Of a DNA stretch of 64,000 nt, positions 1 through 7,530 are shown in pieces; position 1 is the first letter of the stretch; the number at the start of each line of letters is the position of its first letter. Source of the DNA: a virus. The stretch lies in IMG/VR virus record IMGVR_UViG_3300042520_001558, positions 42,487 through 106,486 of that record. The stretch is one strand, 5' to 3'. The translations under genes were made by a program, and so were the position numbers. A model generated the notes under the pieces. The model had not been told where the DNA came from. It saw only the letters and a program-made list of their open reading frames with translations, and searched no databases.

Positions 1-869
1 TATGTCTGATTGGTCCATGCACCGGTAGTAAAACCAACAGTTCCTGTTGCGTTATTAGCATATGCAAACCAAGTATAAGTTGTTTCACCGTTGATACCTG
101 GAGTTCCTGGAACTCCATCTTCACCTTGGATTTTAGACCAAACGTATTGAGTTGGATTAGTGCTTTCAACTGCAGACGTTTTGTTGTTTGCAATACCAAT
201 GTAAGTATGTCCCGAAGAAGCACCTGTCGTAAAGTTCAGTGTTCCGTCTGCTGAATTCGCATAAGCAATCCATGTAAACATCGAATCGCCTTGAGGACCC
301 GCTGCCCCAGCAGAACCTGTAGTACCTTGAGCACCAGGAGGTCCTTGCATTTTTGACCAAGTGTAATCAGCAGGGTTAGTGCTTTCAGTTGGGGTTGTCT
401 TATTGACAGCTATTCCCAAATAGGTCTGATTAGTCCATGCACCATTTGTGAAATTCACAGTTCCTGTTGCATTATCCGCATAAGCAAACCAAGTGTATAG
501 TGTTTGACCTGCAGGACCAGGACCACCTGTTTGACCCATCGGACCAGCAGGCCCAGTAGGTCCTTGAGGTCCCTCAACAACTTCGTTGATACCACCATCA
601 ATACGGTCCCATGTAGAACCGTTGTATGATATAATGTCACCTAAGTTCCAGAAATCAATACCACCAATGTTGAATGTTCCTTGAACGGCAACTTTGTAGT
701 AATGTCCTTTAGTTCCAGTTCCATTAGCGAGTGTTGGAGTATTCGTTGCTGCGTTCCAAGTTCCCTGATAGTTCAATGCACCTGTCACTGAATCAGGAAT
801 CAATCCAACCGGAAGTTTCCCAGTATTATCAACTGCTATTGTGTTTGTAAGAGCTGTAAGTAATGCCAT
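1..869 (-). CDS. Collagen-like tail fibre or adhesin protein, 3' end outside the window
   Basis: The leftward frame is open from an ATG at 869 to the window edge, so about 289 residues are visible and the C-terminus is missing. The start MALLTALTNTIAVDNTGKLP is followed by a domain of about 90 residues. Then come Gly-X-Y collagen-like stretches (GPQGPTGPAGPMG and others) alternating with a roughly 50-residue module seen three times. The module pattern is TWFAYAxNATGT - TYxGIAxNKT - ESTNPxxYxWSKxQG. Modules of this kind occur in tail proteins of many phages, including Firmicutes phages (from memory). An AAGGGA ribosome site lies about 10 bases upstream. It is the last visible gene of a leftward late cluster, so a trimeric fibre or adhesin is likely. 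The receptor-binding end is not in the window. Confidence 0.85.
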   Translation of the reverse strand, partial: MALLTALTNTIAVDNTGKLPVGLIPDSVTGALNYQGTWNAATNTPTLANGTGTKGHYYKVAVQGTFNIGGIDFWNLGDIISYNGSTWDRIDGGINEVVEGPQGPTGPAGPMGQTGGPGPAGQTLYTWFAYADNATGTVNFTNGAWTNQTYLGIAVNKTTPTESTNPADYTWSKMQGPPGAQGTTGSAGAAGPQGDSMFTWIAYANSADGTLNFTTGASSGHTYIGIANNKTSAVESTNPTQYVWSKIQGEDGVPGTPGINGETTYTWFAYANNATGTVGFTTGAWTNQT

Positions 870-888
870 GTTGTTATAGTTCCCTTAT

Positions 889-1410
889 TTAGATTAGCCA
901 CCAACCACGAGTATCATCAATATAGATCAATGTCGTAGCAGAGTTCAAAACGTCAATAGTAACATCTTGTGCTAAACCTTGAATGTTCTTACCGTTACGA
1001 GCAATTGTGCCGGTAGTAGTTCCTGATGCATTGATAATTCGAACAGTCCAATTAGGAAGAGGATTTGACGGAAGTGTAAGAACGCAAGAAGCAGTCATGA
1101 CATATGTTTGTCCGTTTGTCAATTCGCCATTCGCTGCAATAAGAAGTGGTGCATTAGAAAATACTGCATATTTCAAATCAGCTTTATAACCAATAACTTC
1201 TATCTTATCATTCAATGCAGCTGGAGTAGAAAGAACAACTGACATACCCGTGTTTGCAGTATATTGAGACGGGTTTAGATGAACCCCATTCTTATACACA
1301 TCAAGTGCAGTTGGATTGTATTGACAAGTGAAAGTTGTTTGACCGGCTGTTGCAGTAAAGACATTATGTGTTCTATACACATCATGAGCTTGTTGTCCAA
1401 GGAGTGCCAT
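889..1410 (-). CDS. Small tail-fibre-associated structural protein
   Basis: This 173-residue protein begins MALLGQQAHDVYRTHNVF. It has an N-terminal beta-rich segment of the type TATAGQTTF - ALDVYKNGVHL - YTANTGMSVVL (residues 18-55), which recurs in many phage tail-fibre proteins. Its C-terminal half ends TTLIYIDDTRGWWLI, also a common fibre-tip ending. It shares the MALL start with the gene at 1-869. It lies 14 bases after the stop of its upstream neighbour, with an AAGGA site between, so the two are probably one transcript. The function is inferred from composition and position; there is no catalytic motif. Confidence 0.75.
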   Translation of the reverse strand: MALLGQQAHDVYRTHNVFTATAGQTTFTCQYNPTALDVYKNGVHLNPSQYTANTGMSVVLSTPAALNDKIEVIGYKADLKYAVFSNAPLLIAANGELTNGQTYVMTASCVLTLPSNPLPNWTVRIINASGTTTGTIARNGKNIQGLAQDVTIDVLNSATTLIYIDDTRGWWLI

Positions 1411-1425
1411 AAGTTATGTCCTTAT

Positions 1426-1761
1426 TTATGCAGGAAGTGCTTGTTCAGCTGTTGCCAAGAAGCTAATAACTGCGTCACATGTTGCAGCAGATGACTTGAT
1501 ACTAATGACATCAGTTTCACGTAAAGTAATCGGCTTGTCAAAAATCAATGATGTGCCTGCAGGAATTGTCAAGTTCTTGCCAACATAACGTGACCCGAAT
1601 CCACCTTTGTTCAATGTAACCTGAATATCAACTGTGATAGTATTGATTGCATCAGTATTAGCAATATACAATGAATGGATAACACATTCATAGTCAGCTG
1701 GACATGTATATAGCGGTGTTAGTGTAGTTCCAACAGCAATGGCTGCGTTTCTGAATGCCAT
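1426..1761 (-). CDS. Small predicted virion structural protein
   Basis: This 111-residue protein begins MAFRNAAIAVGTTLTPLYTC and is predominantly beta. It has the layout of small cyanophage-like virion proteins that wrap or cap fibres: PADYECVIHSLYIAN, then PAGTSLIFDKPITLRETD, then a short hydrophobic C-terminus. No enzyme motif is present. A leftward late promoter octamer lies 49 bases upstream of the start, so this gene probably opens its own late transcript that continues into the two fibre genes to its left. The exact function is unknown. Confidence 0.65.
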   Translation of the reverse strand: MAFRNAAIAVGTTLTPLYTCPADYECVIHSLYIANTDAINTITVDIQVTLNKGGFGSRYVGKNLTIPAGTSLIFDKPITLRETDVISIKSSAATCDAVISFLATAEQALPA

Positions 1762-1809
1762 AAGATAGGTACTCCGTACTTATTTGTTTGTTATTAAGAG
1801 ATGATAAAC

Positions 1810-1817
1810 TATTTATA
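1810..1817 (-). promoter_or_regulatory. T4-type late promoter octamer TATAAATA
   Basis: On the minus strand this reads TATAAATA in the context CTATAAATAG, the T4 late promoter consensus. It sits about 49 bases upstream of the 1761 start codon, the usual spacing in this window. It would drive the 1426-1761 gene and the fibre genes further left. Confidence 0.7.
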
Positions 1818-1829
1818 GTTTTAGACTAT

Positions 1830-2606
1830 TTACCAAATAATGCGAACCATACCATCATTACCTGGACCACCTGCATAGTTTCCACCATTATTGCCTGTAG
1901 TAGCACCACCTCCACCTCCAGCGCCAGGTCCAACACCTGCGGCACCGGAACCAGTTCCACCTACTCCACCGGTCGAATATCCAGGAACATATCCACCAGC
2001 GCCACCATTTTGAGCAGATGAAGAAGCTGTGACAAAACCGCCACTAGTACCATTCACGCTATTTGTGCCAGAAGTCCCTCTGCCAGGTCTCCACCAAGTC
2101 CCACCACTAGTTGTAGGTTTTCCGCCATTAGCTGCAACTACAGTAGTTGTATTAATAGTTGAACTACCAGGTGTAGAACCTCCTGATTGGTTAAACGCTG
2201 GCCAAGCAGAACCCCCAGCACCAACTACACATGATAATACTTGACCAGGCGAAACATTTAGTGTTCCCGTCATAAGTGCTCCGGCACCACCTCCACCTCC
2301 ACCTGAACAATACGGGTCTTTTTCAGAACCACCACCACCACCAGCTCCACCACCAATAACTACATAAGATATTATGTAAATCCCAGATGGAACGGTAAAA
2401 TTATACGTACCAGCAACTGATTGAGTCCAAGTTCCAGTTGAAAATGGTGGCTTTCCATAGAAATTACTTAGCGCGATGGTTCCCGAAGGAACCTCGGCTA
2501 AAGTACGAAGAGCACTTTCATTTAGACTAGATGTTGCATAAGTCCCTCTTCCAAGTTGAGTATTGATATTGCTAATTGATATTGTACCAGATGTTTGCAA
2601 AGCCAT
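1830..2606 (-). CDS. Glycine-rich tail-tip adhesin-like protein
   Basis: This 258-residue protein has two parts. The N-terminal 55 residues (MALQTSGTISISNINTQLGR to NFYGKP) match a short header found on many marine and T4-like phage structural proteins. The rest is a beta-rich domain dominated by glycine runs (IGGGAGGGGG near residue 90, then GGAGGGGGA near residue 235) ending DGMVRIIW. Polyglycine sandwiches of this kind are known from T-even gp38-type adhesins and glycine-rich phage tip proteins, so host recognition is the likely role. It lies between fibre genes on the same strand. The assignment rests on composition and layout. Confidence 0.7.
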   Translation of the reverse strand: MALQTSGTISISNINTQLGRGTYATSSLNESALRTLAEVPSGTIALSNFYGKPPFSTGTWTQSVAGTYNFTVPSGIYIISYVVIGGGAGGGGGSEKDPYCSGGGGGGAGALMTGTLNVSPGQVLSCVVGAGGSAWPAFNQSGGSTPGSSTINTTTVVAANGGKPTTSGGTWWRPGRGTSGTNSVNGTSGGFVTASSSAQNGGAGGYVPGYSTGGVGGTGSGAAGVGPGAGGGGGATTGNNGGNYAGGPGNDGMVRIIW

Positions 2607-2650
2607 ATCTAATTCCCTTTATATGTAAGTTTTACTTTATGTACGCTGTA

Positions 2651-3322
2651 TTAAGGTGCTGGTTGAATTGAGGCAGCGGCAGCGGCAGCATCAGCAGCAA
2701 CGGTTTCAGCTTCAGTAGCTGCAGTTTGAGCGCTATTTGAATCAGACAATGCTTGTGCTGATGCATTTGATGAAGTAACTTGACCTAATGCTATAGATGC
2801 TGCAGCTCGTGCAACATTAGCTGCATTTTGAGCGGCTTGAGCTGCGGCTAATGCAGCAACTGGGTCATTTGCTGATATAGCAGCATTTACGTCTGCTAAA
2901 GCTGCTTCTGCAGCCACTTTAGCAGCAAGTACATCAGCAAGTGACGATGCAACAATAGATTCAACTGCGGCTATAGCAGCCTGTCTTGCAGCTTCAAGAG
3001 CAGCTAAGTCAGTATCACGTTTGATTGCTAAATGCAAGTACAATGAACGAATAGCAGTATAGATTTCGCCATAAGTCATAGTGTTTGCAGTATTATCACC
3101 AGTGTCTGGGTCAATTAGAGTAACTACAGTATCTTTGTTTGCCGGAGTAAAAGTTCCAAAAACATTTCCTAAATCACGGTGAGCTGCACCATCAGGTAAT
3201 ACTACGACAAGTTCTTCATTGAACATGATTTCTGGATTTTGTCCATAAACATTCGAAATCGTAGCACTTTTAGCACGTTGATATGAAGTTGAATTGACAT
3301 TAGATTCGTTATAGTTAGGCAT
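2651..3322 (-). CDS. Alanine-rich coiled-coil structural protein
   Basis: This 223-residue protein has an N-terminal domain (residues 1-95, MPNYNESNVNSTSYQRAKSA onwards). It contains the phrase NEELVVVLPDGAAHRDLGN and a segment resembling small virion proteins. A long alanine-rich helical region follows, from about residue 100 to the end, with EAARQAAIAAVES, AAKVAAEAALADV and AAQAAQNAANVARAAAS, probably a coiled coil. It ends SIQPAP. It is adjacent to and co-oriented with fibre genes, which suggests a fibre shaft, spacer or attachment protein. No family was recognised with confidence. Confidence 0.65.
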   Translation of the reverse strand: MPNYNESNVNSTSYQRAKSATISNVYGQNPEIMFNEELVVVLPDGAAHRDLGNVFGTFTPANKDTVVTLIDPDTGDNTANTMTYGEIYTAIRSLYLHLAIKRDTDLAALEAARQAAIAAVESIVASSLADVLAAKVAAEAALADVNAAISANDPVAALAAAQAAQNAANVARAAASIALGQVTSSNASAQALSDSNSAQTAATEAETVAADAAAAAASIQPAP

Positions 3323-3334
3323 AAGTTTTTCCTT

Positions 3335-3979
3335 TTAGTTTGGATTAGTGTTTAGCGTTAGTGTATTTACGGTTTCTGGTGGCTTTTCTAATAGATTAGC
3401 CAATTGTCTTTCACCAGTCAATAAAAAGTTTTCTTCAAATCCACGAATGTTTTGAATATCCTGATGCATATTCATCAAGCTTTCACGAGCCCCATCTGCA
3501 CCAGCTAATTGACGTTGTAGTCGTTGTTCAAAATGAATACTTTCTTCGTTTTCAAACTCTTCACGTGAATACTTAGGAAGAGCTTTGAAGTGTTCATATA
3601 ATTGATTAAGTTCAACAACTGCATCATTGATAAGTTTGTTACTATAAGTTAAACCCTCCGTCTTCTGTTGAATTTCTAACTCAGCTCTTCTTCTATCAAA
3701 CTTATTCGTTTCTGGATTTGCAATCTTTTCTTGAAGTTCTTCAATATCAATGTCCATTCGAAGACGGGAATACTTTGCTTCACGTAAAGCTTCAAGTTTG
3801 GACATCATTCTTAAACCTATTGAACGATAAGCTCTTGCTGGAGTTATTGAACCTCCAATCACAAAATTTTCCGTTTGAAATTGTGAGTTTTCAAACGGAA
3901 TATTGTAAAAAGCTTCATTTAGCTCAGCAATAATATCATTGACATTTTCAGTATTGATCGTTGTTGTTATAGAGTTCAT
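3335..3979 (-). CDS. Helical late protein of unknown function
   Basis: The protein is 214 residues when started at MNSITTTINTENVND. A start at 4063 is possible in the same frame, but it would overlap the upstream gene by about 50 bases and lie upstream of the late promoter octamer at 4008-4015. The start at 3979 is therefore preferred. The protein is mostly helical and charged (residues 50-190). Recognisable phrases are ITPARAYRSIGLRMMSKLEA, LQEKIANPETNKFDRRRAEL and FEQRLQRQLAGADGARE. No catalytic motif or known fold was recognised. Its place among fibre genes suggests a virion or assembly role. Confidence 0.65.
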   Translation of the reverse strand: MNSITTTINTENVNDIIAELNEAFYNIPFENSQFQTENFVIGGSITPARAYRSIGLRMMSKLEALREAKYSRLRMDIDIEELQEKIANPETNKFDRRRAELEIQQKTEGLTYSNKLINDAVVELNQLYEHFKALPKYSREEFENEESIHFEQRLQRQLAGADGARESLMNMHQDIQNIRGFEENFLLTGERQLANLLEKPPETVNTLTLNTNPN

Positions 3980-4007
3980 ATTATGTTTATTAAGATTGTT
4001 AAAATTA

Positions 4008-4015
4008 TATTTATA
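4008..4015 (-). promoter_or_regulatory. T4-type late promoter octamer TATAAATA
   Basis: On the minus strand this reads TATAAATA, overlapping the stop region of the 4011-6806 gene and lying 29 bases upstream of the ATG at 3979. The short leader fits a late promoter for the 3335-3979 gene and settles which start codon is used. Confidence 0.65.
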
Positions 4016-6806
4016 TAGCAGAAAGTGCTGCCGCTCTTGATTTAGGCACAGATAAAACTGCATCTCTAACTAAACATGTATTTGTTGAATACAATAATTT
4101 ATCAATCATTTTATATGAAACGGTATTTCCGAAATTAGAGCCACCTGCAATGTATCCTGATATTTCAGTTCCAAATCCTCGTCCAGCTTGTCTTGCTTGA
4201 GACATAGCAGCAATAGAAGTTCCATTCCAAGTATCAGTTGAAAATGTAAATTCATAAATCGCAGTAGTTGTTGAAGCTGAAGTTGTTCCGCCATAATAAT
4301 ATCCCTTCGTTGAGGAATTTGTTGCCCCAGCATTAGCTCGTGAAGTTGGGACAATGTTTCCTAATGAAGTTATTGTAGTATCTGTGCCAAATAACATTTT
4401 ATCAGTTCTATTGAAATATGATGGAGTTGTATTCATTCCGCCATTCCAATATCCAGCACTTGACGAATTAAATGCTGCAACGGCATATCTTCCGGCTGAT
4501 AAAGTGGCAGCTGTAGCATAATAGGCTTCTGTTGCAAATGTCCAACCGTCACATTTTGTATATGATGTTGTAGAAGCAGCATTACGACCACCAGCCCAAT
4601 AACCTTTTGATGCACTATTAACACCATCAAGATTTGCTCTCGCACCATCTGCTAAAACTTGAGCCGTATCAGAATATGCTTTAGATGAATAAGAAAATTT
4701 GAAGATTTTGTTAGTAGTTGTGGTGCCGGCTACTAAGTCACCACCAGCAAAATAACCAGTAGTTACTGATGAAACTGCGCCTTGACATCTACTTGCTGGT
4801 GATATTGATGTTGATGATAAATAACATGCTTCAGATGAAAAATCATATACTTCAATACCACTTTGCATTACATTAGTATCATCCTTATATCCTCCAAACA
4901 AATACCCACTTAAGTTATAGTTATTGAATAATGTAGCAGCTCCTACGGATGCTAAATCAGTTGTGGTAAAAGATAATGATAATGAAGTTGCTGACATTGC
5001 GCTTGAACTAAAATTTATAGCTTCAGTGCTGCTAAATCTAGTAGTTCCATTATAGCCACCAGAAATGTACCCATTTGTTAGGGATGAACTTCCAGCAGCA
5101 TCATATCGAGCAGTAGCTAATACTGAGCCATAAGTTCCAGTTGTCAATGATGAAGTTGATGTAGATAAGTGTGTAAATCCATTAACAGTTGTCACTGCTG
5201 AAGATGTCCAACCACCACAATAGAATGCAATAGAATATGAAGTCGACCCAACAGCTGTAGCACTATACCGTGATGTAGCAAAAGTTGCAGTTGCAGTAGT
5301 TGAAGTTTCACTTCCTAAATGGGTTCCTGATATGATAGATGATGTAGACCCGCCAACAGTTGAACCACCCATCATCCAACCATATGTACTATTTGGCGCA
5401 GAAAAACCTGTCCCATAATAAAGCGGTGAAGGTATTGCATTACTAACTGCAACTCGAGATTCGGTATCAAACACAAAACCTTCAATTAACCCAGTTACTG
5501 AAACACCTTGCCAACCTCCACATGAATATCCACGTGCATAACTTTGAAATGTAGACATAGCATATCGTGCAGTTGATAATGTCATCGACGTTGTTTTTTG
5601 AACTTCGGTGCTATAATGAATACCATCAATTAGCGTCCGTGCAGTGCCATTAGTTCCTCCCAGAAAGTATCCAATTCTTGCTGATGAAATACCACGAAGC
5701 GCGGTTCGTGCAAGTGAAAGATTAGAACCTGCAAAACGAGTAGAACCTAATGTTGCATAATCAATACATTCTATAAGCGTTGAGTATACACCAGATGAAG
5801 TATTTCCACCAGCAACATATGAACGACCTGTCATATTATGGAATACTCGGGTCCAAACACCAGCACCCATTGATTGACCAATACTTAGTGTGCTTGAAAC
5901 ATTTGTGGTTGCATGTGATAAGAATCCAATCTTTTTGATAGAAGATAAGATACTTGCTGCAGTATTTTCTCCACCTAACAAATAACCTGCTTGTGTAGAA
6001 TTGACCCCTTGAGCATAAGTTGTTGCACTAGTAAAAACAGCAGAAACCGAAAAAGTTGTAGTTGATATGATATTGAAACCAGAAACATTCGTTTGACCAC
6101 CTGATGAAGCCGCAGTACTTGAACCACTGGCACAAAAACCAACTGTTGTATTGTCTAATCCTGCTGCAGCCGTTCTAGCACTTCCTAAAACTGCTGAAGG
6201 ATTTAGTGATGTTATCGTACTAAATGTCAATCCATCAATTTCAGTTGAGACTGAACCTGAAACTCCGCCAATACCAAATCCTGTATCTGTTCCAGAAACC
6301 CCTGCAGGATATCCTCGAGCAACAGCTGCTCTAGTAGCATATACCCCAGATGAATAGGTTGAATAGTTTACGCTAGTAGTTGATTGAGATTCGGTACCAA
6401 TTGAACCGCCATTTGTTCCATAATATCCACTCCATAAAAAACCTGATGTCGGTCCATTCAAAGAGCCTGCATTGGTAATAGCTGAACCAAGAACTGCAGT
6501 TATTGCTAACATTGATTCTGTAGTGAAATTGATACCATCGATATCATTTACTCTTGTACCGGTATCAGAGTTATACCCCCCGCAAATTAGTCCAACAGTA
6601 GGACTTGATAATCCAGTACATTGTCTTCTTATGTTTGTGATAAACAATGCAGGAGTAAAAGTCGTTTCTGTTGCGTAATCAATAGCAGTAAACACATTCG
6701 TACTTGCTGCTGCCGGAGTTTTACCACCTACTGAATAACCAACACCTTGAAGTAAGCTAGGGTCAACTGTCGTAATATCAATATTTACTTTATAGAAGAA
6801 AGCCAT
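4011..6806 (-). CDS. Kelch-like repeat tail fibre protein
   Basis: This 931-residue protein consists of about 17-18 consecutive repeats of roughly 50 residues. Each centres on a GYxxGG core (GYLLGGE, GYFLGG, GYSCGG, GWMMGG, GYISGG, GYLFGG, GYFAGG, GYWAGG, GYWNGG, GYYYGG, GYIAGG). The core is followed by a turn, then an I-D/E-x-F/Y-x-F/Y-S-T/S-T/S strand and a L-x-x-x-R-x-x-x-x-G segment. This is the layout of Kelch-type beta-propeller blades, and similar proteins occur in cyanophage tails. The N-terminus MAFFYKVNIDITTVDPSLLQ probably anchors it. The repeat count would allow more than one propeller. Its neighbours are a DUF4376-like gene and long fibres, so it is probably a carbohydrate-binding fibre. 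Confidence 0.75.
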   Translation of the reverse strand: MAFFYKVNIDITTVDPSLLQGVGYSVGGKTPAAASTNVFTAIDYATETTFTPALFITNIRRQCTGLSSPTVGLICGGYNSDTGTRVNDIDGINFTTESMLAITAVLGSAITNAGSLNGPTSGFLWSGYYGTNGGSIGTESQSTTSVNYSTYSSGVYATRAAVARGYPAGVSGTDTGFGIGGVSGSVSTEIDGLTFSTITSLNPSAVLGSARTAAAGLDNTTVGFCASGSSTAASSGGQTNVSGFNIISTTTFSVSAVFTSATTYAQGVNSTQAGYLLGGENTAASILSSIKKIGFLSHATTNVSSTLSIGQSMGAGVWTRVFHNMTGRSYVAGGNTSSGVYSTLIECIDYATLGSTRFAGSNLSLARTALRGISSARIGYFLGGTNGTARTLIDGIHYSTEVQKTTSMTLSTARYAMSTFQSYARGYSCGGWQGVSVTGLIEGFVFDTESRVAVSNAIPSPLYYGTGFSAPNSTYGWMMGGSTVGGSTSSIISGTHLGSETSTTATATFATSRYSATAVGSTSYSIAFYCGGWTSSAVTTVNGFTHLSTSTSSLTTGTYGSVLATARYDAAGSSSLTNGYISGGYNGTTRFSSTEAINFSSSAMSATSLSLSFTTTDLASVGAATLFNNYNLSGYLFGGYKDDTNVMQSGIEVYDFSSEACYLSSTSISPASRCQGAVSSVTTGYFAGGDLVAGTTTTNKIFKFSYSSKAYSDTAQVLADGARANLDGVNSASKGYWAGGRNAASTTSYTKCDGWTFATEAYYATAATLSAGRYAVAAFNSSSAGYWNGGMNTTPSYFNRTDKMLFGTDTTITSLGNIVPTSRANAGATNSSTKGYYYGGTTSASTTTAIYEFTFSTDTWNGTSIAAMSQARQAGRGFGTEISGYIAGGSNFGNTVSYKMIDKLLYSTNTCLVRDAVLSVPKSRAAALSAI

Positions 6807-6822
6807 GATTCATTCTCCTATA

Positions 6823-7485
6823 TTAAGCAACCCAAAGAGTATCAAAATCAATAGCTCGTAATTGTGCAAGAGTAGTTGAATTGTTGATAGCTTCCGCAAT
6901 AGATTTCTCTTTATTGAAACAAGATTGAACATGAGTAATCACAGCAGAAGCAAGAGCACTAATTGCAGATGCATCTAATGATACCCATGAACCATCACTT
7001 GCTTTCCAATTGATAGTAATTGACGGATTGATAAGTGATGCAGTATAAGCTCCATTCAAAGTTGCTTGGGATTCTCTGTCAGTTTTGATAGCGCTTCCAT
7101 TGACATCAATACTGGCTACTTCTTTGTCATAACGATAGTTTGCTAATTGATTGAGCATTTGAACTTTACCTTCAGTTAGAATACTTGCTACTTGTTGAGC
7201 AACAGTAGTAGTGACTCCATTTTCAGTGCTATCAGATAAAGTATCTTCGATAGGGGTGGTGACATAGGTTTGTTTCCATACTCCATTGTCAAGCGCTGGG
7301 GCTTGACGAACGGATTCTGTAAAACGTGGAGCATCATAAGGAAAAGCCGCTATTTCTAGCGGTTCAAATCCAATTGAGCTAAGGTGTGCAATATCAATGA
7401 TTTGTGGAAAACAAATGTGTTCAAAGCGACGTTTGATTTCTTCGTATGATACTGGTTGTAATGTTGCGACTTCTAAAAATTGCAT
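6823..7485 (-). CDS. DUF4376-like tail fibre accessory protein
   Basis: In this 220-residue protein the C-terminal half (about residues 115-220) looks like the DUF4376 domain common near phage tail-fibre genes. It contains LANYRYDKEVASIDVNG, a TDRESQATLNGAY segment, then WKASDGSWVSLDASAI and a final STTLAQLRAIDFDTLW. The N-terminal 110 residues are unrecognised. It lies between a Kelch-like fibre and a 1072-residue fibre, in the position where fibre assembly factors or fibre tips are often encoded. The role is inferred from family context. Confidence 0.7.
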   Translation of the reverse strand: MQFLEVATLQPVSYEEIKRRFEHICFPQIIDIAHLSSIGFEPLEIAAFPYDAPRFTESVRQAPALDNGVWKQTYVTTPIEDTLSDSTENGVTTTVAQQVASILTEGKVQMLNQLANYRYDKEVASIDVNGSAIKTDRESQATLNGAYTASLINPSITINWKASDGSWVSLDASAISALASAVITHVQSCFNKEKSIAEAINNSTTLAQLRAIDFDTLWVA

Positions 7486-7530
7486 AATGGTTTATCTCCG
7501 AGTGAATGTTAGTATATGATGTATTTAGTA

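Noticed and set aside
1421-1430. CATAAATAA on the minus strand before the 889-1410 gene as a late promoter
   Set aside because: The octamer contains the previous stop codon and lies only about 10 bases from the start, leaving no room for a transcript leader; it is better explained as stop plus AAGGA ribosome site.
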